A program made the position numbers and the translations under genes. Under the pieces are notes generated by a model, which did not search any database, had not been told where the DNA came from, and saw only the letters and a program-made list of their open reading frames with translations. Shown here in pieces: positions 42,817-50,823 of a DNA stretch of 64,000 nucleotides (position 1 is its first letter; each line of letters begins with the position of its first letter). The stretch lies in contig CAKUFI010000002.1 in NCBI GenBank assembly GCA_934647305.1, positions 26,041-90,040 of the forward strand. Reading direction: 5' to 3'. This DNA is from an uncultured Clostridia bacterium. Lineage in GTDB: Bacteria > Bacillota > Clostridia > Christensenellales > Aristaeellaceae.

Positions 42817-42866
42817 TCTTCATTTCTGAAGAACCGGGCAATGGTCGAGGTGACAGGATTTGAACC
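42817..42866. repeat. att direct repeat, distal copy (attR-like)
   Basis: Fifty identical bases shared with 60117-60166. It contains TGGTCGAGGTGACAGGATTT, the 3' end of tRNA-Pro including CCA, plus part of the tRNA terminator hairpin. Similarity continues, imperfectly, about 25 bp further left. Confidence 0.85.
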
Positions 42867-43053
42867 GGAGTTCAATATATCTAATTGAGCATATTACACA
42901 TCAAAATCGGCACAATTCAGCGAAATCCTTGTCGCATTTGACAGGGGGCAAATCACGCTTAACATGCCAAACGGGTGTAAAAACGGGTGTAATTTCCCGC
43001 CGCTCTCCTGCGACCTTTTCAAAAAATGCAGGATTGGGGTGATGTGCAATCCG

Positions 43054-43952
43054 TCAATCCTCCGCTCGAATCTTGGCGATGATAGCGTCTACCTCCTCGC
43101 GAGGGGCGTCAACCAAGGCATAGATGACATCTTGCGAAAGATTTTTGCTCAGGGTACTGCGGACAACCTTCTCGTAGGCACGCGCTTCACCGCGCTTTTC
43201 GCCGAGCATCTCCGAGTTATAGTCCCGCGAAGCCTGTTCGCGCTTGGCGCTCATCTCGTAGTCGTACATACGGCGCAGGTCTGGGTCATTGAGCGAAACC
43301 TTGTAACGCTTGGCAAAAGCCCTCATTCCTTCGGTCATATTACTGAGCACCTCCAATTCATGGTCATTTTTGTAGCCCACGTCCAGCAGATACAGCCAAC
43401 GGAGCAGCGGATCATCTTTGACGCTTTCCAGCGTCGGGTGAGTGTCTCGGAACTTCGGCAGTTCGATGTTGTAGATGCGGAATGCATCCGTCGCCGTTGC
43501 AGGCTCTTTCCTATACAGCAGGCCGATGGGCTGCAGCAGGTCGGGATGTTCCTCACGCAGGACGAAATCCAGCAGATTGATAACGCGCACTCTGGGGAGC
43601 TCGTGGTAGGGCTGACCTTCGCGGAATTCTTCGCTCATCAGCGCGCTTCCGTAGAACCACGAGCGGTCGTTCATGGACGGTTCGAGGTAAATCTGCACCT
43701 CGATGTCGAACAGCGTGCCATCGGCAGCCTCCACACGTGCGTCCAAGCGTCCACCGTGGGTCGAAACCATGCGCTTCTGCACACTGTACTGTGCCTGTAC
43801 GGATTTCACCTTGCCAATCAGCGGGTCGCCCGCATCCGTCAAACGCTGTCAATCAGCTCCTGCATGGAAACGGTCAAGTCCTTGTCTGCAAAGATGTAGC
43901 TGAACACGGAATCCGACAGCGGTTCCAGTTTGATTTTCTCGTAGCTCTCCAT
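43054..43952 (-). pseudogene. Rpn/PD-(D/E)XK nuclease-transposase family gene with a frameshift
   Basis: The downstream frame (43054-43842) encodes about 260 residues of the Rpn family: LDARVEAADGTLFDIEVQIY contains the nuclease D..E-x-Q site, followed by RSWFYGSALMSEEF. The missing N-terminus lies upstream in another frame (MESYEKIKLEPLSDSVFSYI), starting at 43952 with GGAGG before it. The frames would join by restoring one base in the AAA run at 43841-43843. Such genes promote RecA-independent recombination. Whether this is a true mutation or a read error cannot be told here. Confidence 0.8.
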
Positions 43953-43978
43953 TGCGTGCATCCTCCGTTCCTGATTCT

Positions 43979-44007
43979 ATTATAACACGGCACAGGGGAA
44001 ACGTCAA
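43979..44007 (-). promoter_or_regulatory. Promoter of the Rpn gene
   Basis: Minus strand: TTGACG, 17 bp, TATAAT. Confidence 0.7.
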
Positions 44008-44282
44008 ACCAATTTCTCTGCGAAAGAACACATCCACCCCCGATGGAATATCTTTCAGGCGGACAACACCCATAGGGGAAAAATCCTCTTCTTTCTTTAT
44101 TTGTATATAGGGCGGACAGATACACGCCACCATGCCCCCTCCGGCTGTTCGCAGCTGAGAGGTGGTCATTTTTGATATGCCCCTCTTTCGCACAGAAACG
44201 CCTCTGTGAGCCGTTCTGCGTTTGGGGTAGCAACGGGAGTGGAAAGGGTGTGGAAGAGCAGGACAGTGGCAAGGCGGAACGC

Positions 44283-44408
44283 GCTGACCATTTGCGTGGG
44301 CTCACGAAAATGGTCAGCATCATCTTCGTGGTTTCACGAACATGATAGCATTTTACGGACGTGCGCAAAATGGTCGGCGAAGCATTTTGTTGAGGCCAAC
44401 AAAATGGT
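44283..44408. repeat. Cluster of four consecutive hairpins
   Basis: (1) GCTGACCATTT (44283-44293) / AAATGGTCAGC (44308-44318) with inner CGTG/CACG; (2) TTCGTG/CACGAA (44325-44340); (3) CATTTT/AAAATG (about 44350-44375); (4) CATTTTGTT/AACAAAATG (about 44383-44406). Arms share the ATTTT theme. Lies just past the last tip module and may be a terminator array or the end of a lost element. Confidence 0.6.
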
Positions 44409-44420
44409 GGCATGAGAAAA

Positions 44421-44446
44421 GCCCCGCCGCTGGAATGCGGCGGGGC
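44421..44446 (-). terminator. Module-end hairpin after tip module G
   Basis: GCCCCGCCGC/GCGGCGGGGC with loop ATTCCA, then TTTTCTC on the minus strand. Confidence 0.7.
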
Positions 44447-44461
44447 GAAGGGGTAGCAGGC

Positions 44462-44953
44462 TTAAGACTGTGAATCGTCACACTCAAGGCCGTGCTGGGC
44501 AATCCATTCTTTGGCAAGTTGTATGAATGGGTTTGAATACATTGTGAAGTAGTCTCCATATACGCCACGCTCACGCATATAGTCAGCAACCCTTTTCGAG
44601 GCCTCCCAGTCTTCATCGGGGCAGCGCGGAGTAGCACCTTCCACCGTCGTCGGTTCCCTGTAAAACAGTTCCCACTGCTCCGGCCGCTTAAAGCCAAGCT
44701 TCATCAGCTGTTCGCGGGTGATGTTCCCCATAGCCATCGCATTTTTACAAACTGCACCGCTCAGGCGTACTACAGGGCTTGTCAGGTACCTGTCGGGATT
44801 TGCGGCGAAGCGCTGGTAGTCCTCACTCGTCAGGCCGAGTTCTGGGTAGCACTCATCCGCCTGCCATTTGGGCGGGATATATTTCCCGGTTTGCCTGTCC
44901 AAATAACCTCCAAGGCTCATCAGATCCATTACGTCAACCAGAGCGACCTTCAT
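44462..44953 (-). CDS. Putative immunity protein of tip module G
   Basis: 163 aa, soluble, no family recognised. Starts 4 bp after the preceding toxin-tip stop, the position expected of an immunity gene, and ends 16 bp before the module hairpin. The composition is closer to host than other immunity genes of the array. Function inferred from position only. Confidence 0.5.
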   Translation of the reverse strand: MKVALVDVMDLMSLGGYLDRQTGKYIPPKWQADECYPELGLTSEDYQRFAANPDRYLTSPVVRLSGAVCKNAMAMGNITREQLMKLGFKRPEQWELFYREPTTVEGATPRCPDEDWEASKRVADYMRERGVYGDYFTMYSNPFIQLAKEWIAQHGLECDDSQS

Positions 44954-44957
44954 AAAA

Positions 44958-45773
44958 TCATCCCCTTACAAAATACCAGAAATGCAGTGAACTGTACGAA
45001 CCAAAGTTCACGTTATAATGCTCATAGAATGCCCCGGACGCAACGTCAAGCCGGGGTTCACCGAACCGCTTCGCCAGATTGTACGCATCACGCCCATATC
45101 TTGTATACACGCCCAATGCAGCCGGGATGCCCGATTCTGAATACTTCGCAGTGGCAAGCTGTATCAGCTTGGTCTCAAAATCCGCTACTCGAAGGAAGAC
45201 ATAGGCCTCATTTTCGGTCATAGCCGGAGAAATCAGCATGGGAGAGGCATGTCCATATGCCACCGCCAAATAGTACTTTCTCTCCTCCTCCGGCGGATCA
45301 TCCGGCGCGGGCGTTGCAGAAGGATCAGGGGTCACTCTGACAGAAGTAATGGTCTTTACTCTGCTTACTACCTTTGTAACTCTTCTAAGAGATACATACA
45401 GCAGTGAGCCAATGATCGACCCAATTATGCGATCTTCCATGGAGCCGCCTATCGGTCTCCAGTTAGGCGCAGCTCTGTCTTCTGAATAGGAGATCGGTCC
45501 ATGCCCGGACGGGTCGCTTGCTCCTACCGGCGCATTCTTGCAGTAGGCGTACAGGTTGGCGCCGAAAAGGCCCGCGCCGTCCATCACGTTATCCGCCGAA
45601 ATGAACCGATGCAGCTCCGGATAGTAGTACCGGCTGCGCAGCCAGTACATCCACGTCTCGTCGTCGTAGATATACCCACGGTAGCGGAACGGGTTCGCAT
45701 AGCCCAGCGTGTTCGCCAGCTCACCCGTACGGCTCAGCTGAGCGCCCCACGCGTCGTACTTGTATTCTACCAC
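44958..45773 (-). CDS. Displaced Rhs C-terminal tip, module G
   Basis: 271 aa. It begins inside the Rhs core (GTG of VVEYKYDAWG), continues through LSRTGELANTLGYANPFRYRGYIYDDE and RSRYYYPELHRFISADN to the core end DPSGH, then a short pre-toxin (ISYSEDRAAPNWRPIGG, shared with module D) with a hydrophobic segment and a Pro/Asp linker, then a unique toxin domain of about 110 residues ending HFWYFVRG. No toxin family recognised. It lacks the YD-repeat cage, secretion signal and promoter, so it is probably a silent donor. Confidence 0.75.
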   Translation of the reverse strand: MVEYKYDAWGAQLSRTGELANTLGYANPFRYRGYIYDDETWMYWLRSRYYYPELHRFISADNVMDGAGLFGANLYAYCKNAPVGASDPSGHGPISYSEDRAAPNWRPIGGSMEDRIIGSIIGSLLYVSLRRVTKVVSRVKTITSVRVTPDPSATPAPDDPPEEERKYYLAVAYGHASPMLISPAMTENEAYVFLRVADFETKLIQLATAKYSESGIPAALGVYTRYGRDAYNLAKRFGEPRLDVASGAFYEHYNVNFGSYSSLHFWYFVRG

Positions 45774-45814
45774 AATCGTGCCGTTCGAGTCAAGGTGTTA
45801 TGGTATGAGAAACG

Positions 45815-45838
45815 CCCCGCCGCTGGAATGCGGCGGGG
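45815..45838 (-). terminator. Module-boundary hairpin (F/G)
   Basis: CCCCGCCGC/GCGGCGGGG, loop ATTCCA, followed by CGTTTCTCAT on the minus strand; the next Rhs core fragment begins 16 bp later. Confidence 0.65.
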
Positions 45839-45949
45839 TGGTGAAAAGAATGAAGTCTATTTTTATGGGTAGGTGCTGTTCAAAGGTCGTCATATTCGTA
45901 CAAAGAGGCTTCGCTGCCACACAGATTAACGGGATGCCAAAATATGAGA

Positions 45950-46525
45950 TCATCTATCATCAGAATCCAGCCGAAAACCCAATATGCTACTCAATGTGGA
46001 TTCCAAATCTGCGCCAGATAGTTTTTCTAACTCCGGCATTTTATTCTCACCATTCGACAAATACCGCTCTAATCCCTCGATATTATAGTTCTCGTGTGTC
46101 AGACCATATGCTTCACAATCTCCGCTTACGTTAACAGAAACAATCGTATCATTCTCACACAGCCCAAAGATGAACACATCATCATCGTAAACGGATGAAA
46201 AGAAAACTGGAAGATTTAGAAGAGTGTTCACCTTTTTGGCAATCGGCTGGATGTTTTCAAACGTCACTCTTTGATCATATATACTCACAAATCCATTGTG
46301 CTCGACCACTGTTTGTTTCGCATGGCCGTAACTAGCGGAACGAGTAAGCTGATTGAGAAGCGGAATTTGCTGTTGAGACAGGTTCAATCCAAGCAATGCA
46401 GCTACTTGTTCCACATTAGTGGGAAAAACTGCGCTCATGGCATTGATACAATTACTAATAAGCGCATCAATATTTTTGCTGATGCCTTCTGCCCGAATAT
46501 GCAACGAGCCATATTTTCTTCCCAT
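45950..46525 (-). CDS. Putative immunity protein of tip module F
   Basis: 191 aa soluble acidic protein of unknown family. The start at 46525 was chosen for GAAGGAGA 8 nt upstream; an in-frame ATG at 46549 overlaps the toxin stop as ATGA and is possible. Visibly more AT-rich than the chromosome. Expected to neutralise the nuclease-like tip just upstream. Confidence 0.5.
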   Translation of the reverse strand: MGRKYGSLHIRAEGISKNIDALISNCINAMSAVFPTNVEQVAALLGLNLSQQQIPLLNQLTRSASYGHAKQTVVEHNGFVSIYDQRVTFENIQPIAKKVNTLLNLPVFFSSVYDDDVFIFGLCENDTIVSVNVSGDCEAYGLTHENYNIEGLERYLSNGENKMPELEKLSGADLESTLSSILGFRLDSDDR

Positions 46526-46545
46526 ACCCACGTCTCCTTCTTTTG

Positions 46546-47547
46546 TCAACCAAGAATCAGGGCTGCAAGGCTTCCCGCAGCGCCCAAACTCGGTATGTCA
46601 TCTGCGATACCTGCCCCGCCACTTAATACATCCTCAAGTATCGTACCGCCCATAACCGTAATGAAAGCTAATGCTGCCCAGAAAAGCCGTCCTTTAACGT
46701 TTGACCTCACCTCGCTGGAGCGGACATCTCTTCGATCATTATAGAACGAATAATGCAAAACGCCACCACCTGAACTGGCAACCCGCATCTTAATATCATC
46801 AACAATAGGAATCCCCGTTATCTCGTCAATATCGAATCCTGCAACCAACCCGCCTTTGGCCATGTATTTACCCGCCTGATCAACCGCAGTTGTACCGATG
46901 GGCTTGACCTCCCACACAAAAGTTCCGGCAACAATATCTGCTTCGCCGACGCCGGGAATACCGTGCTCAAGAACTGGCACATATCCCATAGAGTACAATT
47001 TCTTTGCAACGTTGAGCTGTGCAATTTCATGGAAGGCATTGTATACGTTGCCGCCATTCAGCACGATGACCGCTGCGGACACGGACGAATCATCGATCAA
47101 TCCGAGATTATATGCACCACTAATCGCATTGAGTACGGTCACGGGCATCCGGCCAGAAGAATCAATATGTTCAAGCGGTTTTCCGTAGCAGTATGTGTAG
47201 AGATTCCCTTTATAAACCACGTCAGGCGTAATAAATCTGCCCAGCAGACCGCTGTAGTAGCGGCTGCGCAGATAGTACAGCTCCGTTTCCTCATCGTAGA
47301 CGTAGCCACGATAGCGGAACGGGTTGCGCTTGCCCAGCGTCGCTGCCAGCGAACCGGTGGTAGCAATCGCCTTGCCCCATGCGTCGTACTTGTATTCTAC
47401 AACAAGATTGCCCGCATTGTCAAGCAGCCCAACGACGTCGCCCTGCAGGTTATGCACGTACGTGTACATCGTGCCGTTATAATCCACCTTTGCCGGACGG
47501 CCCTGCGCGTCGTAGAAGAAGTGCAGCTCATGCGTGCCCTTGGTCAT
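46546..47547 (-). CDS. Displaced Rhs tip with PD-(D/E)XK nuclease-like toxin, module F
   Basis: 333 aa from the first ATG; Rhs-like coding sequence continues upstream to about 47598 (IYTTYNYTWRGG). The core here is a diverged version (KAIATTGSLAATLGKRNPFRYRGYVYDEE, GRFITPD) and ends HIDSSGR. The toxin part contains GEADIVAGTFVWEVKP, the D..E-x-K pattern of restriction-endonuclease-like toxins, after an NAFHEIAQLNVAKKL helix. A C-terminal hydrophobic segment (LFWAALAFITVMGGTIL) is unusual for a nuclease. DNase activity is inferred from the motif only. Confidence 0.7.
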   Translation of the reverse strand: MTKGTHELHFFYDAQGRPAKVDYNGTMYTYVHNLQGDVVGLLDNAGNLVVEYKYDAWGKAIATTGSLAATLGKRNPFRYRGYVYDEETELYYLRSRYYSGLLGRFITPDVVYKGNLYTYCYGKPLEHIDSSGRMPVTVLNAISGAYNLGLIDDSSVSAAVIVLNGGNVYNAFHEIAQLNVAKKLYSMGYVPVLEHGIPGVGEADIVAGTFVWEVKPIGTTAVDQAGKYMAKGGLVAGFDIDEITGIPIVDDIKMRVASSGGGVLHYSFYNDRRDVRSSEVRSNVKGRLFWAALAFITVMGGTILEDVLSGGAGIADDIPSLGAAGSLAALILG

Positions 47548-47670
47548 GTGCGCCAGCAGGCCGCCGCGCCAGGTGTAGTTGTACGTGGTGTAGATATGCC
47601 CCCTCTATATTGACAATGCATTCTTCATCGTCACATATAGAAGGAGCATACCATGGAACATAGCTTCCTA

Positions 47671-48078
47671 TCAATTCAACCGGCTGCGTATGTACAGGAA
47701 TATGAACAGCAAGGCACTCACCCAAATGAGGAAAGACAGGCCTGAACTGTATACGCGGGATGCCCAGGTCATCATCCTTCTCAGGCGCCTGAAGCGATTT
47801 CGATAGAAAGAATCGCGAGGAATGCGCCACGCTTTTTCCGTGAAGAGAATAGAAACGAGGCGTCCTCTGTCGGATGCACGATAGAGAATAAACGCGACAA
47901 GTGGCGCCCAAAAGCGCGATTTGGGGAAGGCGATGCCTTGCAGCAGGAATGATCGCGCCATGTCAATAAGCGTGATCGCCGTAAGATACAGCAAAAGGAT
48001 ATATGCCGCTATCAGGCAAAGTGCCGTCATGCAAGCCCCTGTGAAGGCGCAAAGCGCTTTCCTTGTTTGACTGTTCAT
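47671..48078 (-). CDS. Putative membrane immunity protein of tip module E
   Basis: 135 aa with two or three hydrophobic segments (one near residues 12-38, another near 108-130) and a basic middle (RFRRLRRMMTW). Starts 12 bp after the tip stop. A membrane immunity protein suggests that the cognate toxin acts at or near the membrane. No family known. Confidence 0.45.
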   Translation of the reverse strand: MNSQTRKALCAFTGACMTALCLIAAYILLLYLTAITLIDMARSFLLQGIAFPKSRFWAPLVAFILYRASDRGRLVSILFTEKAWRIPRDSFYRNRFRRLRRMMTWASRVYSSGLSFLIWVSALLFIFLYIRSRLN

Positions 48079-48090
48079 TCGCCGTTCACC

Positions 48091-48888
48091 CTATCCACAG
48101 AGATACAGGTAATCTGTCCATTCAAAATACTCCGTCATTGTGGTGGGAAGAATTCTACGATCGTTCGAATAGATCGTAGAGTCTACCTGTACGATTCCAG
48201 TGTATCCATTTGGAGTCGCATCACATATTGCCTGGATGTACTGCCAATTCTGAGCCGTTTCACTCGCCGCATCATACACGTCATAAGCCACCATACAGAC
48301 CAGAAGCCACTTTGGCAGAAATACAGCGATTCTTCTCTCACGTCGTGAAACAGCCTTGCTCAAGAGATATTCCGACAATTTCTGCAGGACAATTTTCCTG
48401 TTAACTCCCATGGCTGTTTTCAGCTTGTCTTCGACTTTTCCTTTCAGCCATTCGCTCAACTGTGAAACTCCTGCAATGAGCATTGCATCACAGTAAGGCA
48501 CATATGTATACACGCTTTTTCTCCTGATTTGAATCCACCCTTCTTCCTTGACCACTTCATCCGTGATTGCCGTTGAGTAGTCCCCTCTAAACACCAGATC
48601 ACTAATCGCTGCAGTACCATAAGGGTCTATCAACATCGTTGAATTGTTTCTGCAGTAGGCATACAGATTGTGATCAAGAGGCTCGCCAAGTCGCCCGAAG
48701 AGGGTGTCCGCCGAGATAAACCGATGCAGCTCCGGATAGTAGTACCGGCTTCTCAGCCAGTACATCCACGTCTCGTCGTCGTAGATATAGCCCCTGTAGC
48801 GGAACGGGTTCGCGTAGCCCAGGGTGTTCGCCAGCTCACCCGTGCGGCTCAGCTGAGCGCCCCATGCGTTGTACTTGTATTCTACCAC
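48091..48888 (-). CDS. Displaced Rhs C-terminal tip, module E
   Basis: 265 aa. Core fragment from VVEYKYNAWG to MLIDPYG, then a unique domain of about 165 residues with SQLSEWLKGKVEDKL and a hydrophobic stretch WLLVCMVAYDVYDAA, ending YFEWTDYLYLCG. No toxin family recognised. No own promoter seen. Part of the silent array. Confidence 0.7.
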   Translation of the reverse strand: MVEYKYNAWGAQLSRTGELANTLGYANPFRYRGYIYDDETWMYWLRSRYYYPELHRFISADTLFGRLGEPLDHNLYAYCRNNSTMLIDPYGTAAISDLVFRGDYSTAITDEVVKEEGWIQIRRKSVYTYVPYCDAMLIAGVSQLSEWLKGKVEDKLKTAMGVNRKIVLQKLSEYLLSKAVSRRERRIAVFLPKWLLVCMVAYDVYDAASETAQNWQYIQAICDATPNGYTGIVQVDSTIYSNDRRILPTTMTEYFEWTDYLYLCG

Positions 48889-48928
48889 AACCGTGCCGTT
48901 CGAGTCAAGGAATTATGGCATGAGAAAC

Positions 48929-48950
48929 GCCCCGCCGGTGAGGGCGGGGC
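48929..48950 (-). terminator. Module-boundary hairpin (D/E)
   Basis: GCCCCGCC/GGCGGGGC with a 6-nt loop, then CGTTTCTCATGCC on the minus strand. Confidence 0.65.
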
Positions 48951-48968
48951 TGGACAAATGGTTGAGCT

Positions 48969-49358
48969 CTATTCTACAGAAATAGACTTACATAACACGC
49001 ACAAGACGTCTCCGGAAATGAATTGCATTTCCGTTTCAATGCTGTCCGCGAGTTCACTGATAAAAGGCTCTTCGCAGGCTTCACACGCGACGGTTTGAAC
49101 CAGCTGGTTATACAAAAATCCGCTTTGCTTCTCTACCGCCTTGCAGCCGTAGATATGCGGCGACGGGCCCCAGAAATCACAGCTTACCATCTGATGCGCA
49201 TACACGCCGCGATAGATCATTCTGTGTTGCTTGCCGTCATCAGATTGAAAGAACAACATGAGCTCTTTACGGCCATAGTCGAATGTCCATTTTTCACAAA
49301 CAGCGTCGTGAAGTATTGCCATCCAATCGCCGATGGACGCTAGGGCATTATTTTCCAT
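48969..49358 (-). CDS. Putative immunity protein of tip module D
   Basis: 129 aa soluble protein, acidic, with several Cys in the C-terminal half (VACEACEEPF, VLCVLC). Starts 11 bp after the toxin-tip stop. No family recognised; role inferred from position. Confidence 0.5.
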   Translation of the reverse strand: MENNALASIGDWMAILHDAVCEKWTFDYGRKELMLFFQSDDGKQHRMIYRGVYAHQMVSCDFWGPSPHIYGCKAVEKQSGFLYNQLVQTVACEACEEPFISELADSIETEMQFISGDVLCVLCKSISVE

Positions 49359-49369
49359 AGGTCATCACC

Positions 49370-50569
49370 TCATTCTAAGTACTTCCAAGGTTCGCTGTTC
49401 ATATTGCCAAAGAACAGAGAATTCCACGGTTCGGGTACGGCATCTCCCGGCCAGTAGTGTCCTCCTTCAAGATGGCTATTATTCATTGATGGAAGCATTA
49501 CATGGTAATGAGAGCCATTTTTTGTATCGTAATCCCATTCAAAAATAGAAATCTTCGTGAACGGGATATTCCATTTGATCACTATTGGACTGTTCGCTCC
49601 AATGGGATAGGCATTAGCGATCAATCCAAAGGGATGAAAATCAAATGGACTTACAGGGAAGTATTCCTGATGGGGTTGTGGCGTAGGCGAAGGCGAAACA
49701 GCCGGAGTTGGTGACGGTGCGGTTGTCGTCTCGACTTTGATTTTCGTCTTTGTTATAGTTTTGGTTTTCGGTTTGCTAATATGTATGAGAATCTCGCCGG
49801 ATACCAACGTGCCTAACGCACCAATGATCGCCCCAATTATGCGATCTCCCGAGGCCCCGCCTATCGGTCTCCAGTTAGGCGCAGCTCTGTCTTCTGAATA
49901 GGAGATCTCAAAGTGCCCGGACGGGTCGCTTGCTCCTACCGGCGCATTCTTGCAGTATGCGTACAGGTTGGCACCGAAGAGGCCCGCGCCGTCCATCACG
50001 TTATCCGCCGAAATGAACCGATGCAACTCAGGATAGTAGTACCTGCTGCGCAGCCAGTACATCCACGTCTCATCGTCGTAGATGTAGCCCCGGTACCTGA
50101 ACGGGTTCGCGTAGCCCAGGGTATTCGCCAGCTCACCCGTGCGGCTCAGCTGGATGCCCCATGCGCTGTACTTGTATTTTACCACAACCGTGCCGTTCGC
50201 GTCAAGGATGCCGACGATATCTCCCTGCAAATTGTGGACGTAGGTGTAGATAACGCCGTTGTAGCTGACCTTCGCCGGACGGCCCTGCGCATCGTAGAAG
50301 AAGTGCAGCTCATCCGTACCCTTCGTCATGTGCGCCAGCTGACCGCCGCGCCAGGTGTAGTTGTACGTGGTGTACACGTAGCCGCTGGTATTGGCCACCG
50401 TCTTGCGCACGCGCAGGCCGTTGTGGTCGTAGTCGTAGGTCACGACCGTCGCGTTCTGCGTCTGCCGCTTCAGCTGCCGCCCGGCTTCCCACTCAAACGT
50501 CCAGCCGCCGTAGCTCTTCAGGTTGCCGATTGCGTCGTAGGTCAGCGGGTACTGGCCGCTCGCCGTCAA
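49370..50569 (-). CDS. Displaced Rhs C-terminal tip, module D (longer core fragment)
   Basis: 399 aa from a TTG. It retains more of the Rhs gene than the other modules, starting at LTASGQYPLTYDAIGNL and including the YD repeats FEWEAGRQLKRQTQNATVV and HMTKGTDELHFFYDAQGRP before the core. After DPSGH comes the pre-toxin shared with module G, a Thr/Lys-Pro linker, and a toxin domain ending in SHYHVMLPSMNNSHLEGGHY and PGDAVPEPWNSLFF. The His-rich end could be catalytic; the family is not recognised. An open frame continues upstream through the boundary hairpin but is not Rhs-like. Confidence 0.75.
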   Translation of the reverse strand: MTASGQYPLTYDAIGNLKSYGGWTFEWEAGRQLKRQTQNATVVTYDYDHNGLRVRKTVANTSGYVYTTYNYTWRGGQLAHMTKGTDELHFFYDAQGRPAKVSYNGVIYTYVHNLQGDIVGILDANGTVVVKYKYSAWGIQLSRTGELANTLGYANPFRYRGYIYDDETWMYWLRSRYYYPELHRFISADNVMDGAGLFGANLYAYCKNAPVGASDPSGHFEISYSEDRAAPNWRPIGGASGDRIIGAIIGALGTLVSGEILIHISKPKTKTITKTKIKVETTTAPSPTPAVSPSPTPQPHQEYFPVSPFDFHPFGLIANAYPIGANSPIVIKWNIPFTKISIFEWDYDTKNGSHYHVMLPSMNNSHLEGGHYWPGDAVPEPWNSLFFGNMNSEPWKYLE

Positions 50570-50590
50570 GGAGCTATGAAATGAGAAAAT

Positions 50591-50614
50591 CCCCGCCGCT
50601 GGAATGCGGCGGGG
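50591..50614 (-). terminator. Module-boundary hairpin (C/D)
   Basis: CCCCGCCGC/GCGGCGGGG with loop ATTCCA, then ATTTTCTCATTT on the minus strand. Confidence 0.65.
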
Positions 50615-50622
50615 ACGACACC

Positions 50623-50820
50623 TTAACGTTTGTGCTTCAAGCGTTTCTTTTTGATATTCCGACAACTTACAATGAAAAGCACTGCATAAAACGGCACGAC
50701 GCAAACAGCGATAATGCACCATTCCCCAAACGTTATACCCGGTCTCAAATAGTGAATTTGAAGCCAAACAGAAAGTGCGCACCATACACACATTCCAGCA
50801 ATCACAAGACCTTTTTTCAT
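50623..50820 (-). CDS. Putative small membrane immunity protein of tip module C
   Basis: 65 aa with two hydrophobic helices and a basic tail (KKKRLKHKR). Its start is 3 bp beyond the tip stop. Fits the pattern of a membrane-located immunity protein against a membrane-active tip. Confidence 0.5.
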   Translation of the reverse strand: MKKGLVIAGMCVWCALSVWLQIHYLRPGITFGEWCIIAVCVVPFYAVLFIVSCRNIKKKRLKHKR

Positions 50821-50823
50821 AAA

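Noticed and set aside
43874..44413. 179-codon minus-strand frame between the Rpn gene and module G
   Set aside because: It runs through the hairpin cluster and the Rpn promoter and has no family resemblance.
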